A stretch of 64,000 bases of DNA from Streptomyces caelestis. Lineage in GTDB: Bacteria; Actinomycetota; Actinomycetes; Streptomycetales; Streptomycetaceae. Positions 17,448 through 26,114 of this stretch are shown one piece after another; position 1 is the first letter of the stretch, and every line of letters starts with the position of its first letter. The translations under genes and the position numbers were made by a program. The notes beneath the pieces are model-generated. The model was given only the letters and a program-made list of their open reading frames with translations, did not search any database and was not told where the DNA came from. The DNA lies in the NCBI RefSeq assembly GCF_001279005.1, contig NZ_LGCN01000239.1, positions 4,541-68,540 on the forward strand, given 5' to 3'.

Positions 17448-17487
17448 AAGAGCAGGGGCCCGCACTTCGGTGCGGGCCCCTGCTCTT
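17448..17487 (+). terminator. Strong terminator after csp1
   Basis: Perfect 18-bp arms beginning AAGAGCAGGGGCCCGCAC are closed by a TTCG tetraloop, followed by TGCTTT. It starts 17 bases after the stop. Confidence 0.85.
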
Positions 17488-17683
17488 TGCTTTCCGACCT
17501 CTTTTCCGCCGCGCTTTCCGCGGGGCCGGTGCGACCGCGCCCCATTCGCCGCAGCGCGTCCACCGCGATCCGCGCGACCGTGCCGATCACCGCGCTGTCC
17601 GCCGGAAGAGTGGCCGCGGTGTGCGCGGTCCGGGTGAAAACGGCGACGCGCACGTCGTCGGACGGGAAGCCCGACGCCTGGCG

Positions 17684-18004
17684 TCAGTCCTGCCGGGGCG
17701 CGGCCTGCTGGACCACCTCGAAGGACCACAACGTGGCGTCCGTGGCGGCCGGCCGGGGCTTCTCGCCCGGCGCCCCGCCGTGGGCGGCCTGAGCACGGTC
17801 GGACATCCAGCGCTGGAAGTCCTCCTCGCTCCGCCAGCGGGTGTAGACGAGGTAGGTGTCGGTTCCCTCCACCGGACGCAGCAGCTCGAACCACTCGAAC
17901 CCGTCCGAACCCTCCACCGCTCCCGCCCGCGCCGCGAACCGCCGCTCCAGCGTCTCGCGCTGCTCCGCCGGGACCGTGAGTACGTTGATCTTGACGATGC
18001 TCAT
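17684..18004 (-). CDS. Antibiotic biosynthesis monooxygenase (ABM) domain protein
   Basis: This codes for 106 residues from ATG 18004. The pattern is IVKINVLTVPAEQRETLERRFAARAG, then GFEWFELLRPVEGTDTYLVYTRW and EEDFQRWM. This is the dimeric alpha/beta ABM fold of cofactor-free monooxygenases and heme-degrading MhuD/HmoB-like enzymes. Several Streptomyces homologues resemble heme oxygenase-like proteins, but the substrate is unknown. It is monocistronic, with weak start context. Confidence 0.85.
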   Translation of the reverse strand: MSIVKINVLTVPAEQRETLERRFAARAGAVEGSDGFEWFELLRPVEGTDTYLVYTRWRSEEDFQRWMSDRAQAAHGGAPGEKPRPAATDATLWSFEVVQQAAPRQD

Positions 18005-18082
18005 GTCCCGATTGTTCCGCAGGACCGGCCCGGGACGCGGGGCGGGGCCCGGCCCGTGCGGGCGCGTCACCCCGGCGGGAGG

Positions 18083-18949
18083 TCAGCCGAGGCAGATCAC
18101 CAGCAGGCAGAGCCGGGAGGAGTCCGGCTCGGCCGCCGGCGGTGTGGAGGGAGCGGAGGGGGAGGCCTGGGAACCGTCACCCTGGTCGATGCCGCCGTTT
18201 CCGTCGCCGCTGCCGGCGGCCGGGGGCGACGACGCCGGCGGGGCGACCGTGCCGGAGCCGGAGCCGGAGCCGGAGCCGGAAGCCGACGCGGATTCCGAGC
18301 CCGCTCCCGAGCCCGCTCCCGTGTCCGCGCGCGCACCGGAGCGGGAGACGGGGTCCGGGGAGGTCGTGCGCGGCTGCGACGGCGCCGCCGGGCCGGAGGC
18401 GGCGGCGCCGTCGTCCGTGCGGGTGTCCGACGGGGTGGTGGGCGCCGGTGCGGCCTCGGTGGCCGCCCGTCCGCGCCCGTCGTCGGCCGAGGGCGACCGG
18501 TCCGTACGGTCCGGGGAGGCGGTGGCCGGGGCGTCCGGGTCGTCGTACGGGGCCGCGGGCCCCTGCGCGCCGCCCATGCCCCTGAGGTCGGGCGCCGTGG
18601 CGGCCTGGGTGCGGTCCGTGCCGCTCCGGTCCGTCGAGGCGAGGGTCAGCCCGCCGCCGACGAGGGCCACGGCCGTCGCGACCAGGGCCCGCCGCTGGGT
18701 CTTCTTCCAGCGGACCAGCTGCCGCCGCCGCGCCGCCCGGCCGGTGCCCGTACCCGTGGAGGCGGGCACGGAGGCGGCCGGCCGTGGGGCCGGGGGAGTG
18801 GGCACGGCGCCGGGCGCGGCGGCCGTCGCCGCTCCGGGGACGGTGCGGCCGCCGATGACGGCGGGCGCGATGTCGGGGGCGTAGGCGCCGCAGCCCGGGC
18901 AGACCAGGGCGCCGTTCAGATGCCGGCGACACGTGGAGCAGTAGTCCAT
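18083..18949 (-). CDS. Zinc-ribbon membrane protein (SCO2400-like)
   Basis: This codes for 288 residues from ATG 18949. The N-terminus has two CxxC pairs (MDYCSTCRRHL and LVCPGCGAYAPD), a small zinc ribbon. A Pro/Ala linker leads to one membrane helix (about 87-105, RRALVATAVALVGGGLTLAS). The external part is low-complexity Ala/Ser/Asp/Gly with a stretch of GS repeats and ends SSRLCLLVICLG. This layout matches a family I remember as SCO2400-like; function is unknown. Confidence 0.7.
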   Translation of the reverse strand: MDYCSTCRRHLNGALVCPGCGAYAPDIAPAVIGGRTVPGAATAAAPGAVPTPPAPRPAASVPASTGTGTGRAARRRQLVRWKKTQRRALVATAVALVGGGLTLASTDRSGTDRTQAATAPDLRGMGGAQGPAAPYDDPDAPATASPDRTDRSPSADDGRGRAATEAAPAPTTPSDTRTDDGAAASGPAAPSQPRTTSPDPVSRSGARADTGAGSGAGSESASASGSGSGSGSGTVAPPASSPPAAGSGDGNGGIDQGDGSQASPSAPSTPPAAEPDSSRLCLLVICLG

Positions 18950-19185
18950 CCGCTGTCTTCCTGAGTTGACGTACCGACGCCGATGCCCGCCGGGGCGACC
19001 GGTCCGGAGCAGGTGACAGCCACGCTAACGACGCCTCCGGCCCACTGTGTGCAGTCCGTGTGCCGCTCCTGCGCACATTTCCCGCGCAGTCCGCGAGAGT
19101 GCCGTGAGCACGCACGCCGGACCGCCGCGCAACGGACACAGTCGCCTGGTCACCCTGCTGCACTCGCCCGGAAGGCACCCCCCAC

Positions 19186-20334
19186 GTGAACCTCCGCACC
19201 ACCCCCCACACCCGCGCCGCCTCCGTACGTCGTCCCGTCCTGCTCCTGACCGCCGGCCTGTCGGCCCTGTCGCTCACCGCGTGCGGCGTCGTCGGCGCGG
19301 TGAGCGGTGACGACGCGCCCGCGTCGCGGGACAGGAGCTACGACATCACCGTGGGCCTGCTGCTGCCGGACAAGGACACGGCGCGCTTCGAGAAGTTCGA
19401 CCGCCCGCTCTTCGAGGACCGGGTCTCGTCCCTCACCGACGAGCAGGGCGAGGTCGTCTACGCCAACGCCGAGGGCAGCAAGGACAAGCAGGGCGAGCAG
19501 TTCCGGAAGATGATCGCCGACCGGGTCGACGTGATCGTGGTCGACGCGGTGGACTCCGAGGCCGTCGCGACGGACGTGGAGAAGGCGAAGGAGGCGGGCA
19601 TACCCGTCATCGCCTACGACCGTCTCGCCGAGGGCCCGATCGACGCGTACGTCTCCCACGACAACGAGCTCGTCGGCCAGGTGCAGGGCCGCGCCCTCGT
19701 GAACGCGCTCGGCGAGGACGCCGAGAACAGCAAGGTCGTCGTGATGCACGGCGCGCCCACCGACCCGAACACGAAGCTCTTCCGCAAGGGCGCGCTCGGC
19801 GAACTGGACGGCGAGGTGGACATCGCCAAGTCGTACGACACCAGGCAGTGGCTGCCCGAGGCCGCCGCGGAGAACATGCGCGAGGCGGTGAAGGAGGTCG
19901 GCGCCGGGGACATCGCCGCCGTCTACTCGGCGAACGACGGCATGGCCGGCGCCGTCATCGAGGTGCTGGAGGAGGCGGGCGTCACCGACCTTCCGCCGGT
20001 GACCGGTCAGGACGCCGACCTGGCGGCGGTGCGGCGGATCGTGGCCGGCACGCAGTACATGACGGTGTACAAGTCGTTCCTGCTGGAGGCGACGGGGGCC
20101 GCGGACATGGCGGTGGCCAAGGTGCAGGAGAGGTCGATCCAGTTCGACGCCCTGGCGCGGGACGTGGTCGACAGCCCGACGCACAAGGACATCCCGGCGA
20201 TGCTGGTCCCGGTGGTCGCCCTCACGAAGGAGAACATCGGGGCCACGGTGGTCCAGGACGGTGTCTACACCGTCAAGGACATCTGCACCGGGGCGTACGC
20301 GGCGGACTGCGCGGAGATCGGCCTGACGTCGTAG
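19186..20334 (+). CDS. Sugar-binding lipoprotein (periplasmic-binding family 4), xylose-type
   Basis: This codes for 382 residues from GTG 19186. A Tat-free signal ends in lipobox LSLTACGVV. The mature protein reads ITVGLLLPDKDTARFEKFDRP, then VDVIVVDAVDSEAVATDVEKA and IPVIAYDRLAEG, DAYVSHDNELVGQVQG and YSANDGMAGAVIEVLEEAG. This is the two-lobed fold of XylF/ChvE-type sugar receptors. These usually pair with an ATPase and a permease, but neither is nearby, so it may share another transporter or act in sensing. Its stop codon lies at the start of a heptamer repeat. Confidence 0.87.
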   Translation: MNLRTTPHTRAASVRRPVLLLTAGLSALSLTACGVVGAVSGDDAPASRDRSYDITVGLLLPDKDTARFEKFDRPLFEDRVSSLTDEQGEVVYANAEGSKDKQGEQFRKMIADRVDVIVVDAVDSEAVATDVEKAKEAGIPVIAYDRLAEGPIDAYVSHDNELVGQVQGRALVNALGEDAENSKVVVMHGAPTDPNTKLFRKGALGELDGEVDIAKSYDTRQWLPEAAAENMREAVKEVGAGDIAAVYSANDGMAGAVIEVLEEAGVTDLPPVTGQDADLAAVRRIVAGTQYMTVYKSFLLEATGAADMAVAKVQERSIQFDALARDVVDSPTHKDIPAMLVPVVALTKENIGATVVQDGVYTVKDICTGAYAADCAEIGLTS

Positions 20335-20382
20335 GAAGCAGGAAGCAGGAAGCAGGAAGCAGGAAGCGGGAAGCGGGAAGCG
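20334..20382. repeat. Seven-copy heptamer tandem repeat at a stop codon
   Basis: Seven consecutive 7-bp units occur: four GGAAGCA then three GGAAGCG. The first base of the array is the last base of the TAG stop of the sugar-binding gene. Confidence 0.85.
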
Positions 20383-20413
20383 GCCGGTCCCCCGGAGGAA
20401 CCGGGGGCCGGCC
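20382..20413. terminator. Convergent terminator hairpin
   Basis: Arms GGCCGGTCCCCCGG and CCGGGGGCCGGCC enclose AGGAA between the converging sugar-binding and pectate lyase genes. Confidence 0.65.
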
Positions 20414-20427
20414 GCCGCCCGGCTCCC

Positions 20428-22005
20428 CTACGGGGTCACCGTGTTGCCGCCGAAGCCGACGACCAGGCGGCCGTCCGAGGCGAACGACCAGTTCAGCGCG
20501 CCGGAGTAGCCGGCGCACCGGGAGCCGTTGGAGCCGGACCAGAACTGGTTCGAGCCGTCGACGCTGCCGATGGTCCTGTCGTTGGACCCGCTGCCGCTGC
20601 GGCACGAGGTGTTGTCGCGGAACACCGAACTGCCGCCGTCGAAGTTGAAGTTGCGCTCGGCGTTGTCGATGCTGACGTTGCCGGAGACGGTCATCGAGCC
20701 CGGGTTGCTGTTGTACGTGAACCCGTGCTTGCCGTTGTCGTAGGCGATGCTGCGCCGGATGACGTGGTCGACCTCGATGCCCTCGCCGCCGAGCTTGTAG
20801 CCGTTGCGGTCGCCGTTGCCGGCCTGGCCGCCGTTGCTGAGGGTGCCGTTCTCGTAGGCGAGGGAGTCCTCGATGGTGACCGCGCCGATCGGGCCCGTGT
20901 CGTCCTTGGTGTAGAGGTCCCAGCCGTCGTCGATGTTGTTGTGGGCGACGGCGTAGCGGAAGACGTTGCCGGGACCGGAGGTGAGCTTGGCGGCGAAGCC
21001 GTCGGCGTCCTCGCCGTCGGAGTCGGCGTTGTCGTGCGACTCCGCGCTCAGGACGAGGTTGTTGGAGGGCCACTGGTCGCGGGGCGTGTCGGAGGCCATC
21101 CGCGAGAGCTGGAGCCCGGTGTCGCGGTTGTAGCGGGTCACCGTGCGCTCGAAGACGTTGTTGCTGCCGCCGACGAAGATGCCGTTGTCCCCGGCGCGTT
21201 CGACGACGATTCCCTTGACGTGCCAGTACGACCCGTTCACGGCGAGCCCGCGGTTCGATGAACTCTCGCTCTGCGCGGAGAAGTTCAGTACGGGCGTCTC
21301 GCCCGGGTAGGCGGCGAGCTCCGTACGGTCGCCCGGGGTGCCGTTGTTGCCCGCGGGGATGGTGACCGTCTGGGAGTGGTGGTACGTGCCACCGCGCAGG
21401 TAGATCGTGCCGCCGGGGGTGATGCGGTCGATCGCGGAGACGAGTGTCGTCGGGTCGGACAGGGTGCCGGACGCGCCGGCGCTGCCGCCCGGCGCCACGT
21501 AGAGCGCGGAGGCGGGCGGCGGGGTGGTCGTGCCGCCGCTCGTCTCCACCTCGAGGTAGTCGACGTTGGGCAGTCCGGCGGACGACGTCGGGCTGAGCCG
21601 CACGGTGTTGCCGCCCGACCGCACCGGCACGGTGAACGTCTTCGTCGTCCAGCCCGTCCAGGCGCCGGTGGCCTCGAAGGAGGCGGACGCGACCGTGCTG
21701 CCGTTCACCACGATGTTCGCGGCCCGTGCGCCGCCGCTGCCGTTGGCGAAGCGCACCCGGAGCGTCGCCGTCTCGGCGGCGGGGGCGTTCACGGTGAACT
21801 GGACGTAGCCGCCGGTGCCGTTGGTGCCGTTGCAGAAGCCGCTGCCGGAGTATCCGGACCACTCGGTCTCGACGGCGCCGGTGCAGACCGCCGAGGACCC
21901 CTCGGCCTCGTAGCGGACGGTCGCGGCCTGCGCGGGGGCGCCGGACAGCGTGACGAGCGCGCCGGCCAGCAGGCCGGCACAGGCGAGGGCGGGTCTCACA
22001 TGCAT
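20428..22005 (-). CDS. Secreted pectate lyase, PL9-like, with N-terminal CBM35-like domain
   Basis: This codes for 525 residues from ATG 22005. The signal peptide (1-27) ends GAPAQA. Residues about 28-155 look like a carbohydrate-binding module (VRYEAEGSSAV, YVQFTVNAP, NVDYLEVE). After a TTTPPP linker, a right-handed beta-helix follows, with LYVAPGGSAGASGTLSDP at its start. An Asp-rich stretch DNADSDGEDADGFAAK, then NNIDDGWDLYTK and NGYKLGG, match the calcium-binding aspartates and catalytic lysine arrangement of family PL9. It would cleave polygalacturonate by beta-elimination. A LacI-type operator lies upstream. Confidence 0.85.
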   Translation of the reverse strand: MHVRPALACAGLLAGALVTLSGAPAQAATVRYEAEGSSAVCTGAVETEWSGYSGSGFCNGTNGTGGYVQFTVNAPAAETATLRVRFANGSGGARAANIVVNGSTVASASFEATGAWTGWTTKTFTVPVRSGGNTVRLSPTSSAGLPNVDYLEVETSGGTTTPPPASALYVAPGGSAGASGTLSDPTTLVSAIDRITPGGTIYLRGGTYHHSQTVTIPAGNNGTPGDRTELAAYPGETPVLNFSAQSESSSNRGLAVNGSYWHVKGIVVERAGDNGIFVGGSNNVFERTVTRYNRDTGLQLSRMASDTPRDQWPSNNLVLSAESHDNADSDGEDADGFAAKLTSGPGNVFRYAVAHNNIDDGWDLYTKDDTGPIGAVTIEDSLAYENGTLSNGGQAGNGDRNGYKLGGEGIEVDHVIRRSIAYDNGKHGFTYNSNPGSMTVSGNVSIDNAERNFNFDGGSSVFRDNTSCRSGSGSNDRTIGSVDGSNQFWSGSNGSRCAGYSGALNWSFASDGRLVVGFGGNTVTP

Positions 22006-22070
22006 CGTTCGTCTCCAGGTTCGGTCGGGTGGGGGGCGAGCTCATCGGTGAGTTCGAGTCCGTGAACGGA

Positions 22071-22082
22071 GAAAGCGCTTTC
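22071..22082. promoter_or_regulatory. LacI-family operator upstream of pectate lyase
   Basis: The perfect palindrome GAAAGCGCTTTC with central CG lies 66-77 bases upstream of the pectate lyase start. This is the classic LacI/CcpA-like operator form. The regulator gene is not in this window. Confidence 0.65.
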
Positions 22083-22290
22083 CGGGACGGTAGAGGCCTG
22101 CCGTGGGCACGTCAATAGTTTCGGCGATGAATCAGATTCACATCCATGAATGGTCGTTCGTCACGTCACACCCCACCCGGCCGGTGCCGCCCCGACGCAC
22201 TGTGACGCAGCGCACACCGGGTGGAGCGATGACTCCTTCCCCTGCCGTCGGTCGTACACCCGACACCATCGACGCAAGGAAGGCCCGGCC

Positions 22291-22959
22291 ATGACCCACA
22301 CGCTCGGCGCATCCCGCTCTCTCGCCCCCGCTCCGCCCACGTCGCGTCCGGCGGCACGGTGGACCGCGGCCGGCGGCGTGCTGGCGGGCCCGCTGTTCCT
22401 CGCGGCCGGCCTCGCCCAGGGCGCGGCACGGGAGGGCTTCGACTTCACCCGGCACGCGATCAGCCAGCTCGCCCTCGGCGGGGCGGGCTGGATCCAGACG
22501 GTGAACTTCCTGCTCGCCGGGGCCCTCCTCGTCGCCGGGGCGGCCGGTCTGCGCCGGGTGCTGGACGGCGGCGCGGGCGCGGCCTGGGGCCCCCTCCTCG
22601 TCGGGGTGTGCGGCGTCTCGTTCTGGGCCGCCGCGGCCTTCCCCGCGGACGCCGGCGCGGGCTTCCCCGCCGGCTCCCCCGACACGGCCACGCTGAGCGG
22701 GCACGGAGCCGCCCACATGGCCGCCGGGATGGCCGGCTACCTCGCCCTGTGCGCCGCGTTCGTCGTCCTGGCCCGCCCGCTCGCCGACCGCGGTCACCGC
22801 GGCTGGGCCGTCGCCTCCCGCCTCGCGCCCGTCGCCGTGCTCGCCGGGTTCGCCGGCTCCGCCGCCTCCGTCCTGGCGTTCACCGCGGGCGCGGGCCTCG
22901 GCCTGCTCTGGCTGACCGCCCTGACGGTCCGGCTGGCCACCACCCCGGCGAACCACTGA
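22291..22959 (+). CDS. DUF998 family membrane protein
   Basis: This codes for 222 residues; ATG 22291 follows AAGGAAGG. Six or so hydrophobic helices span residues 30-215. The motifs TRHAISQLALGG and SGHGAAHMAAGMAGYL are typical of DUF998 proteins, whose function is unknown. It is probably cotranscribed with the DUF4287 gene 72 bases downstream. Confidence 0.8.
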   Translation: MTHTLGASRSLAPAPPTSRPAARWTAAGGVLAGPLFLAAGLAQGAAREGFDFTRHAISQLALGGAGWIQTVNFLLAGALLVAGAAGLRRVLDGGAGAAWGPLLVGVCGVSFWAAAAFPADAGAGFPAGSPDTATLSGHGAAHMAAGMAGYLALCAAFVVLARPLADRGHRGWAVASRLAPVAVLAGFAGSAASVLAFTAGAGLGLLWLTALTVRLATTPANH

Positions 22960-23031
22960 CCGGCCGCCGCGCCCCGGCCCCCTCAAGACCTGACCCCTAC
23001 GACCTGACCGATCACGAGACGGGAGCACCTC

Positions 23032-23244
23032 ATGACCGACGCGGTGAAGGGCCCTGCCGGCTACTTCCCCTCCATCGAGAAGAAGTACGGCCGGCCCGTC
23101 GCCGAGTGGAAGGAGCTCATCCGCTCCTCTCCGCTCACCCGGCACATGGAGCTCGTCGGCTGGCTCAAGGCCGAGCACGGACTGGGCCACGGCCACGCCA
23201 ACGCCCTGGTCGCCCACACGCTGGCCGAGGACCGCGGCAGGTGA
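23032..23244 (+). CDS. DUF4287 family protein
   Basis: This codes for 70 residues; ATG 23032 follows GGGAG. The sequence GYFPSIEKKYGRPVAEWKEL followed by MELVGWLKAEHGLGHGHANALVAH is the full DUF4287 domain. This family is common in actinobacteria, often near glyoxalase or DUF5655 genes. Its 3' end abuts the remnant of a sigma factor on the other strand. Confidence 0.85.
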   Translation: MTDAVKGPAGYFPSIEKKYGRPVAEWKELIRSSPLTRHMELVGWLKAEHGLGHGHANALVAHTLAEDRGR

Positions 23245-23265
23245 CCGGGCGCGGGCGGCGGGTCG

Positions 23266-23475
23266 GGCGTCCTCGTCCACGTGGTCCGGCAGACCGAAGA
23301 GCGGGAAGAGCCGCGCGGTGTCACGGAAGGCCGTGATGCCCGTGACGCGGTCGCCGGAGAACTCGACGACCTGGAGGGCCCAGGGCTCGTAGCCGGCCCG
23401 GTCCGCACGGGGGCGGTACTGGCCGAACGCGGGGGAGCCGTTGGCCACCGTCGGGACCAGGCGGGGCCCCTCGAG
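23266..23475 (-). pseudogene. Remnant of an ECF sigma factor C-terminal (SnoaL-like) domain
   Basis: The minus strand reads LVPTVANGSPAFGQYRPRAD, then EPWALQVVEFSGDRVTGITA and DTARLFPLFGLPDH. This is the characteristic end of large ECF sigma factors of the SigG/TIGR02960 type. The sigma-70 regions 2 and 4 are absent, there is no start, and the frame has no stop near the expected end. It is a decayed fragment. Confidence 0.75.
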
Positions 23476-23575
23476 CCGCTCCGTCGCCGTTTCCGGCCCG
23501 GCGCCCCCATGCGGCACCCCTCCCCTGGAAAGCCACGCCCCGGGACCACGTCCCCGGGCTGCCGCCACCCTAAAG

Positions 23576-23719
23576 GGGTCCTTTCACCATGCCCGTCCGG
23601 GGCGCGCGGCCCGGCGCCGCACCTCGCCGCGTCGCCGAAACGCCCACGCGGCTCCTCCTCCCGCCCGGCTTCGCTCGAGCGGGGGACCCCCGTCGAGGAC
23701 GCTCCTGGTGAAAGGACCC
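23576..23719. mobile_element. 144-bp element with 14-bp inverted ends (possible MITE)
   Basis: GGGTCCTTTCACCA at 23576-23589 is exactly the reverse complement of TGGTGAAAGGACCC at 23706-23719. Inside is GC-rich non-coding DNA that includes a CGAGCGGGGGACCCCCGTCGAGG-like hairpin. It lies between a sigma-factor remnant and the acyltransferase stop. No clear target duplication was seen. Confidence 0.5.
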
Positions 23720-24943
23720 TCAAACCGCGGGCTGCCGGGCCGCGGCTCCCGGTGCGGGCCGCCGCGCCCGGCGCAGGAACGGCGCCTCGATGACGTAGTA
23801 CGACAGCAGGGCCATCAGGAGGGTCAGCACGGCCGTGGCCGGCAGGAGTCCGTCCTTCATGCCGAGGGAGGCCAGCAGCCGTACGACGGGGTAGTGCCAC
23901 AGGTAGACGCCGTAGCTCAGGTTGCGGCCCACCCAGGTCAGCGGCGTGAGCGAGAGCAGCCGGGAGAGCCCGCCCCCGGGGCGCAGTTCGAGCGCCGTGA
24001 CCAGGACGGCGGAGAGCACCGCCACGCACAGGAACCCGACGGTGTACCAGGCGACCGTCCACGGGCCGGCGTCGGCGGTCACCGGCATCCGCCAGGCCGC
24101 CAGCGCCAGCAGGCCCAGCGCCGGCCAGGCCAGCCGGCCCGCCCAGGCCCGCAGCACGGCCAGCCGGGGATCGTCGGCGCGCAGCCGCGCCAGGACCACG
24201 GCGACGAGGGCGCCGGCCAGCAGCTGGTCGGCGCGGGTGTCGGTGCCGTTGTAGATGCGGTGGGCCGCGTCCGGCTGCCACAGGAGGCAGCGCCACAGCA
24301 CGGGCAGCGCGCACAGGGCCGCCGTGCAGAGCAGCACCGTGCGCGCCCGGGCGTGGCGCAGCAGCACCAGCAGCGCGAGCGGCCAGAGCAGGTAGAACTG
24401 CTCCTCCACCCCCAGCGACCAGGTGTGCGCGAGCGGTCCCGTCAGGTCGCCGTACGGCCCGGGCTCCGCGGCCCGGACGACGTTGACGAGGAACAGCGCC
24501 GACAGGCCCGCCGCCGGCAGGGAGTCGTCGAAGCCCCACAGCGGGGTGGTCACCGACAGGATCGCGCAGACCGCGCACACGGCCAGCAGCGCGGGGACCA
24601 GCCGCAGCCAGCGCCGCCGGTAGAAGGGGAGCAGGGCGACGCCGCCGGTGCGGGCGTACTCGGCGAGCAGCAGCCGGGTGATGACGAAGCCGCTGATGGT
24701 GAAGAAGACGTCCACGGCGACCGAGCCGCCCGGCAGCACGTCCGGCGCCACGTGGTAGACGAGCACCAGGGCGACCGCCACCGTCCGCAGCCCGTCCAGG
24801 CCGCCCACCCGGCCGCTGCGCGCCACCGCGGACGGGAAGCCCCGCCCTTTCGGCGGGGCGGGTCTGCCGGAGCCGCGGGGCTCCGCCCTTCCCGTGTCGA
24901 GTCCGGAATCCTCCGCTGTCGCCGAGCCCGCTTCCTGAGCCAT
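23720..24943 (-). CDS. Acyltransferase family 3 (OafA/YrhL-like) membrane protein
   Basis: This codes for 407 residues from ATG 24943; an upstream ATG at 25006 is possible. After a polar N-terminus come about ten hydrophobic helices. Diagnostic motifs are LRTVAVALVLVYHV (active-site His), DVFFTISGFVIT, FYRRRWLRLVPALL, and HTWSLGVEEQFYLLWPLAL. These enzymes transfer acetyl or other acyl groups to peptidoglycan, polysaccharides or small molecules across the membrane. The end is Arg/Pro-rich. The substrate cannot be told, and no sugar gene cluster flanks it. Confidence 0.88.
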   Translation of the reverse strand: MAQEAGSATAEDSGLDTGRAEPRGSGRPAPPKGRGFPSAVARSGRVGGLDGLRTVAVALVLVYHVAPDVLPGGSVAVDVFFTISGFVITRLLLAEYARTGGVALLPFYRRRWLRLVPALLAVCAVCAILSVTTPLWGFDDSLPAAGLSALFLVNVVRAAEPGPYGDLTGPLAHTWSLGVEEQFYLLWPLALLVLLRHARARTVLLCTAALCALPVLWRCLLWQPDAAHRIYNGTDTRADQLLAGALVAVVLARLRADDPRLAVLRAWAGRLAWPALGLLALAAWRMPVTADAGPWTVAWYTVGFLCVAVLSAVLVTALELRPGGGLSRLLSLTPLTWVGRNLSYGVYLWHYPVVRLLASLGMKDGLLPATAVLTLLMALLSYYVIEAPFLRRARRPAPGAAARQPAV

Positions 24944-25070
24944 GAACGAGATCGCTTCCCGTCTGCCGACTACTGGGGTGACCCGGTGCGTCTGTCCCGA
25001 AACCACGCGCGCATGCCTGCCTGCGGCCGTCCGGACGGCCCGGTCACCCGGCGGGGGCTACGATCCGGGC

Positions 25071-26015
25071 ATGGCGCTGAGCGTGCGGGACGTGGATCGC
25101 TTCGAGGCCCTCCGGCCGCGGCTGGAGGCCATCGGCTACCGCCTCCTCGGCTCCGCGAGCGAGGCCGAGGACGCGGTGCAGGAGACCTTCCTGCGCTGGC
25201 AGGCCGCCGACACGGGCCGCATCGAGGTCCCCGAGGCCTGGCTGACGAAGGTGCTCACCCACCTGTGCCTCAACCAGCTCACCTCGGCCCGCGCCCGGCG
25301 CGAGACCTACGTGGGCGAGTGGCTCCCCGAGCCACTGCTCGCCGGCGACCGGATGCTCGGCCCCGCCGACACCGCCGAACAGCGCGAGTCGGTCTCGTAC
25401 GCCGTCCTCACCCTGCTGGAGCGCCTCACCCCCAACGAGCGGGCGGTGTACGTGCTGCGGGAGGCGTTCGACTACCCGCACCGGGAGATCGCCGCGATCC
25501 TCGACCTCACCGAGGCCGCCAGCCAGCAGATCTTCCACCGGGCCAAGAAGCACGTCACGGAGGGCAAGGCGCGCACCGAGATCGACGGGGCCGCCGCCCG
25601 GCGGGTCGTCGACGAGTTCCTCGCCGCCGCCGCCAGCGGCCGGACCGAGCCGCTGGTGCGGCTGCTCACCGAGGACGCCGTCGCGGTCGGCGACGGCGGC
25701 GGGAAGGTCCCGGCCCGCGCCAAGGCGTTCGAGGGCGCGCTCGCGGTCGCGACGTTCCTGCGGGGCCTGTTCAAGCCGGGCAAGGCCAAGCGCGCCCTCG
25801 TGGGCGGCTCGCCCGGCATCCACGTCGCGACCGCCAACGGCGACCCCGCCCTCGTGGCGGTCCTCGACGGCCGGGTCGTCGGCATCATGTGCCTCGCGGT
25901 CACCGCCGAGGGCATCACCGCGATCCGCAGCCAGGCGAACCCCGACAAGCTGGAGCGCGCGACCCGGCTCTGGGCCTCCACCGACCACGGCGACCCCCTG
26001 TTCACCGCCTTCTGA
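25071..26015 (+). CDS. ECF41-type RNA polymerase sigma factor
   Basis: This codes for 314 residues from ATG 25071. Sigma region 2 (about 20-80) contains GYRLLGSASEAEDAVQETFL. Region 4 (about 125-165) contains PHREIAAILDLTEAASQQIF. A long C-terminal SnoaL-like extension (about 180-314) carries the DGGGK motif and NPDKL, signatures of group ECF41. In this group the extension regulates activity in place of an anti-sigma factor. ECF41 genes usually sit beside one oxidoreductase, epimerase or carboxymuconolactone decarboxylase-like gene. Here an FAD oxidoreductase follows with a candidate promoter between. Confidence 0.88.
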   Translation: MALSVRDVDRFEALRPRLEAIGYRLLGSASEAEDAVQETFLRWQAADTGRIEVPEAWLTKVLTHLCLNQLTSARARRETYVGEWLPEPLLAGDRMLGPADTAEQRESVSYAVLTLLERLTPNERAVYVLREAFDYPHREIAAILDLTEAASQQIFHRAKKHVTEGKARTEIDGAAARRVVDEFLAAAASGRTEPLVRLLTEDAVAVGDGGGKVPARAKAFEGALAVATFLRGLFKPGKAKRALVGGSPGIHVATANGDPALVAVLDGRVVGIMCLAVTAEGITAIRSQANPDKLERATRLWASTDHGDPLFTAF

Positions 26016-26046
26016 CCGTCATGTGACCCACATCACACTTCGCTCC

Positions 26047-26074
26047 TGTCAGGAAACGGCGGGCCGCCCGGTTC
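26047..26074 (+). promoter_or_regulatory. Candidate ECF41 promoter before the oxidoreductase gene
   Basis: TGTCA (26047-26051) is followed after 17 bases by CGGTTC (26069-26074). ECF41 promoters are known as TGTCA-type -35 and CGTC-type -10 boxes, so the -10 is only approximate. It lies 41-68 bases before the oxidoreductase start. Confidence 0.4.
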
Positions 26075-26114
26075 AAGGGGCGACCCGCGAAGAGCCGACG
26101 ACAGGAGCAGGGAA

